NCBI GenBank assembly: GCA_022561755.1
Contig: JADFQN010000016.1
Coordinates: forward strand, 1 to 32,109
DNA from: Bacteroidota bacterium
Lineage (GTDB): Bacteria > Bacteroidota > Rhodothermia > Rhodothermales > Rubricoccaceae
Reading direction: 5' to 3'
DNA length: 32,109 nucleotides
Made by a program: the position numbers and the translations under genes. The notes below the pieces were generated by a model. It made no database searches. It had not been told where the DNA came from and was given only the letters and a program-made list of their open reading frames with translations. Within the stretch, counting starts at the first letter, position 1, and each line of letters opens with the position of its first letter. Shown piece by piece: positions 29,805 through 32,109 of the stretch.

Positions 29805-30962
29805 ATGTCCCAGCCGTTCGATACCCTCGCCCTCTACGATTCACTCACCCCAGACGAACGGGAGGAGTTGGATCGAGCAATGGAAGCGAACCCGGCGCTT
29901 GCCGAGGCCTTTGCTCGGTGGACCAGCCTCCGCGCGGCCGTACGTCGCGAACTTGCCGCCGATTTGCCGGATCGCACGCTGCTCGTGCTTTACGCGCTCG
30001 CCGATGAAAACGTGCTGGATGCCGACGAACGGGCACGTTTGGATGCAGCCCGCGATGATCTCGGCGTCGCCATGGATCGCCATCCGGGGTTAGTAGACGT
30101 TGTCCGCCGCATCCGTGCCGACCGCGAAGCCTTCGAGCACGCCTGGGCAGCACATACGCAGATGAACGGGCAGGTGGAGGGGGAGGCAAAAACGAGTTCG
30201 GCTGACCGCCCGCCGCTTCGCCTCGTGCGCCCGCAACGTCCCGCCCGCTGGGTCTGGCGGATTGCTGCACTCGTCGCCATTGTGCTGGGCGGTACACTGC
30301 TCGTTCAAATCGCCATGCGCGATGCCGGGTTTGAAACCATCCGCGCCTCCGAACTGATGGCCGTCGATCTGCCGGACGGCTCCTCGGTGGAGTTGGCCGA
30401 GGGCGCCGTTCTGATGATTCCCGAAGAGGGTCGTCCAGTCCGCCAGGCTCGCCTGATGGGTGGCCGTGCCCTGTTCGACATTCGCCGCGATGAAGCCAGT
30501 CCCTTCACCGTCGAAACCCCGAATGCCACCATTGTGGTACTCGGCACCACGTTCGGCGTCGCGGTGACGGAAATCGAAACGGAAGTCGTGCTGGCGAGCG
30601 GCATCGTGGAACTGGCCTCCCACGCCGACCGCGAAGCTGCGGTGCGTCTCGAACCCGGTGAGCGCAGCCGTGTCCTCTCGCTGGACCTTCCGACTGAGCC
30701 CACGCCGGCCGATGTCAATGCTGAGCTAAGCTGGACGGGTGATCTGTTCATTCGCGCCGAAAGCATGGCGCGCGTCGCTGACCGCCTGTCGCAGGCGTTC
30801 GATACGCCGGTTGAAGTGGATGCGGCATTGGCGGGCGAAATAGTTTCCGGTACGCGCTTCGAGCGCGAGGCCGGCTTGGAAGCCGCGTTGCAGGAATTGG
30901 CGATGTCTCTCGGCGCGCAGGTCGTTCCGCTTGAAGGTGGCGGTTTCAGGATCGCTCCGTAA
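29805..30962 (+). CDS. FecR-type transmembrane anti-sigma regulator
   Basis: A 385-residue inner-membrane protein. The N-terminal ~145 residues are cytosolic and helical (an anti-sigma-like part, EREELDRAMEANPALAEAF). One membrane helix follows (VWRIAALVAIVLGGTLLVQI, about 150-169), and then a periplasmic FecR domain: VDLPDGSSVELAEGAVLMIP, GRALFDIRRDEASPFTVETP, NATIVVLGTTFGVAV and VRLEPGERS. The C-terminus (ADRLSQAFDTPVEVDAALAG) has a STN-like half-domain. It should hold the upstream ECF sigma factor and respond to a TonB-dependent receptor. Start ATG at 29805 follows the sigma gene with a short gap; the N-terminal cytosolic part is longer than the ~85 residues of E. coli FecR. Confidence 0.9.
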   Translation: MSQPFDTLALYDSLTPDEREELDRAMEANPALAEAFARWTSLRAAVRRELAADLPDRTLLVLYALADENVLDADERARLDAARDDLGVAMDRHPGLVDVVRRIRADREAFEHAWAAHTQMNGQVEGEAKTSSADRPPLRLVRPQRPARWVWRIAALVAIVLGGTLLVQIAMRDAGFETIRASELMAVDLPDGSSVELAEGAVLMIPEEGRPVRQARLMGGRALFDIRRDEASPFTVETPNATIVVLGTTFGVAVTEIETEVVLASGIVELASHADREAAVRLEPGERSRVLSLDLPTEPTPADVNAELSWTGDLFIRAESMARVADRLSQAFDTPVEVDAALAGEIVSGTRFEREAGLEAALQELAMSLGAQVVPLEGGGFRIAP

Positions 30963-31176
30963 GCGTGTCCGCTCACGAGGGCACTGCACGGGCGCTGTGT
31001 AGTCTGAGACGGCCAGGAGTCTTGTCGGGTTTAGGGGTTCGTAGCGAGGCGAGCAAGGAATCGAGATCATTTTTTCGATCTTTTGAGGCGCATTGTGGGG
31101 CTACGCAACGAAAAAGATCGGGGGAATGGGCCGATTGATTGCCGCCGCAGTAGATCATCCTGAACCCGATAGACTC

Positions 31177-31344
31177 CTAGGAGGCTGTTGAATTACGTGC
31201 TCTGTCGCCGAGACGAGCGCATCTCGGTTGAGATCGAGGCGCGAGATCACGGTCGAATCGGTGATTCGGCGAGATTCTCGCAACGTGGAGATCAGCCGCG
31301 AGGCGCCGTCACAGGCAAGATGGCGTATTTCAACAGCCTCCTAG
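31177..31344. mobile_element. MITE-like element, family 2, 160 bases, with CTAG target duplication
   Basis: The element (31181-31340) starts GAGGCTGTTGAATTACG and ends CGTATTTCAACAGCCTC, and is flanked by CTAG at 31177-31180 and 31341-31344. The inside has further inverted segments (CGATTCGGCGAGATTC). No reading frame of note. It lies between fecR and the broken receptor gene. Confidence 0.85.
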
Positions 31345-31419
31345 AGGGAGCCCCTTGCGAACCATTGCGTACAGGGTGAGGTTTTTGCAGATGATCATCT
31401 GCTGACGATCTCGTCCTAA

Positions 31420-31705
31420 ATGCGCCCTTTGCACCGGATAATCTCCCTGCTTGTCGTCGTGGCTGTTGGCCTCGGCGCAGAAGGGTCGGCCTCGGCGCAG
31501 GGGAAACCCCCAGAGGGTACGGTCTACACGTGGTTGAACGCGCCGTTGGAGACCGCGCTGTACGAGATCGCCGACCTGTCGGGCATCGCCGTGGTTTTTG
31601 CGCACCGTCTCGTGGATAGGCAGGTTGTGACGGCGTCCTACAAGGTAGGGGATGACCCCCGCGCGACGTTGGAGGCCATGCTGGCGGGCACGGGTCTTCG
31701 TGCCG
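31420..31705 (+). pseudogene. TonB-dependent receptor, STN-domain start only (truncated)
   Basis: After a signal peptide (RIISLLVVVAVGLGAEGSASAQ) the frame reads TVYTWLNAPLETALYEIADL, SGIAVVFAHRLVDRQVVTAS and YKVGDDPRATLEAMLAGTGL. This is the STN (secretin/TonB short N-terminal) domain of a signal-transducing TonB receptor. Normally a plug and a large barrel (hundreds of residues) follow. Here, after residue ~96, the sequence becomes unlike any receptor and uses other codons. A CusA-style surface signal cannot be passed by this stub. The break is a probable insertion point of foreign DNA; the rest of the receptor may lie beyond the window. Confidence 0.75.
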
Positions 31706-31714
31706 GGCGGGCTC

Positions 31715-31939
31715 ATGGGATGGTGGGGAGGTCCAGACGAGCGCCTGAGGTGCTCCAGGGACCGGAACGTGGTGCTCACCCGGTGGCAGGCGGACAGGAC
31801 GGCGAAGAGGGCGAGGATGCGGGTGTACCGGGGAGGGTGCGGGCACATCCACGTCGGGAGGGGCAAGGGTAAGACGTGGAGCTGGTACCGCCGTATCGAC
31901 GAACACGTGGAGAAACAGGAGGACGCCGATGTGCGATGA
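31715..31939 (+). CDS. Small basic hypothetical protein in foreign-looking DNA
   Basis: A 74-residue frame that begins MGWWGGPDERLRCSRDRNVV and ends HVEKQEDADVR, with RYIRRIDEH-like basic text (TWSWYRRIDEHVEK). It carries a CGHIHVGRGKGKTW segment. It uses AGG and GGA codons more than the chromosomal genes do. The frame is open back to 31652 but ATG 31715 fits the break after the receptor stub. Function is unknown; a phage or mobile-element origin is likely. Confidence 0.45.
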   Translation: MGWWGGPDERLRCSRDRNVVLTRWQADRTAKRARMRVYRGGCGHIHVGRGKGKTWSWYRRIDEHVEKQEDADVR

Positions 31940-32109
31940 GTGTCTACCCAGGCGCTACGAGCTGTTGAGGCTGGACCTACAGACCGACCGTACCAAGATG
32001 GAGACCCGCATCCGCCGTGACCACGCCTTCCTGCTACGGATAGAGGAGGGGGTGGTGGGGTTCGTGGACTCGCATGGGTGGGTGGCGGAGATGGGGGAGG
32101 GGCGGCACT
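31929..32109 (+). CDS. Start of a hypothetical protein, open at window end
   Basis: The frame begins MCDECLPRRYELLRLDLQTD and RTKMETRIRRDHAFLLRIEE, then GVVGFVDSHGWVAEMGEG, and continues past the window. It overlaps the previous frame by 11 bases, which suggests a coupled pair as seen in phage and plasmid gene clusters. A CxxC at the start may bind metal. No family is recognised. Confidence 0.5.
   Translation, partial: MCDECLPRRYELLRLDLQTDRTKMETRIRRDHAFLLRIEEGVVGFVDSHGWVAEMGEGRH

Noticed and set aside
31292-31906. - strand frame of 204 codons at the right end
   Set aside because: Proline/arginine-rich shadow covering a MITE and the receptor stub; no domain.

Overview
The window is a GC-rich bacterial chromosome segment. 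It most resembles a member of the Rhodothermales-like branch of the Bacteroidota. The evidence is several secreted proteins ending in a type IX secretion (T9SS) sorting tail with the YPNPFNP motif, secreted beta-propeller and NHL proteins, and an ECF sigma / FecR / STN-receptor cluster. This placement is inferred from protein style; no rRNA is present.

Layout. (1) 1-4138: metal handling on the + strand: the 3' end of a CusA/CzcA efflux pump, a PII-like protein, a P1B-4 type metal ATPase, a decayed HMA protein and a GDCCVxC protein. (2) 4161-8013: a fossil integron. An N-terminal fragment of a tyrosine-recombinase integron integrase (frameshifted and truncated) reads rightward. Leftward from it runs an attI-like leader and six cassettes, each closed by an attC-like site. 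Their contents, from attI outward, are an ORF-less cassette, a GNAT acetyltransferase, a small membrane protein, a methyltransferase, a second copy of the ORF-less cassette, and a two-gene membrane protein + TIR-like cassette. (3) 8010-18858: mostly - strand genes (peroxiredoxin, cupredoxin lipoprotein, DUF4365-like protein, T9SS-tailed proteins, DUF2784, 2H phosphoesterase, pentapeptide protein, ferritin-like protein, beta-propeller, 7Fe ferredoxin). They are interleaved with a GC-rich dispersed repeat, orphan T9SS tails and three further copies of the integron leader. (4) 19287-22952: a second metal operon on the - strand (thioredoxin-like, periplasmic HMA protein, outer-membrane beta-barrel, NHL lipoprotein, MerR-family regulator). 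(5) 23146-30962: + strand genes (DUF2270, isoaspartyl peptidase, AlkA-type glycosylase, class 3 lipase, secreted unknown, UbiA prenyltransferase, ECF sigma, FecR) separated by MITE-like elements. (6) 31420-end: a TonB-receptor gene broken after its STN domain and continued by sequence of a different character.

The most notable content is the integron material. The integrase relic, the six cassettes and four dispersed attI-like leaders (at about 7614, 14693, 15224 and 18318) all share a core followed by TACTG. At least two of these leaders outside the main array have cassette-like DNA joined exactly at the core. Together they suggest a degraded, repeatedly duplicated integron platform. The TIR/membrane pair is a candidate anti-phage module. 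All assignments come from reading the sequence; no database searches were run.
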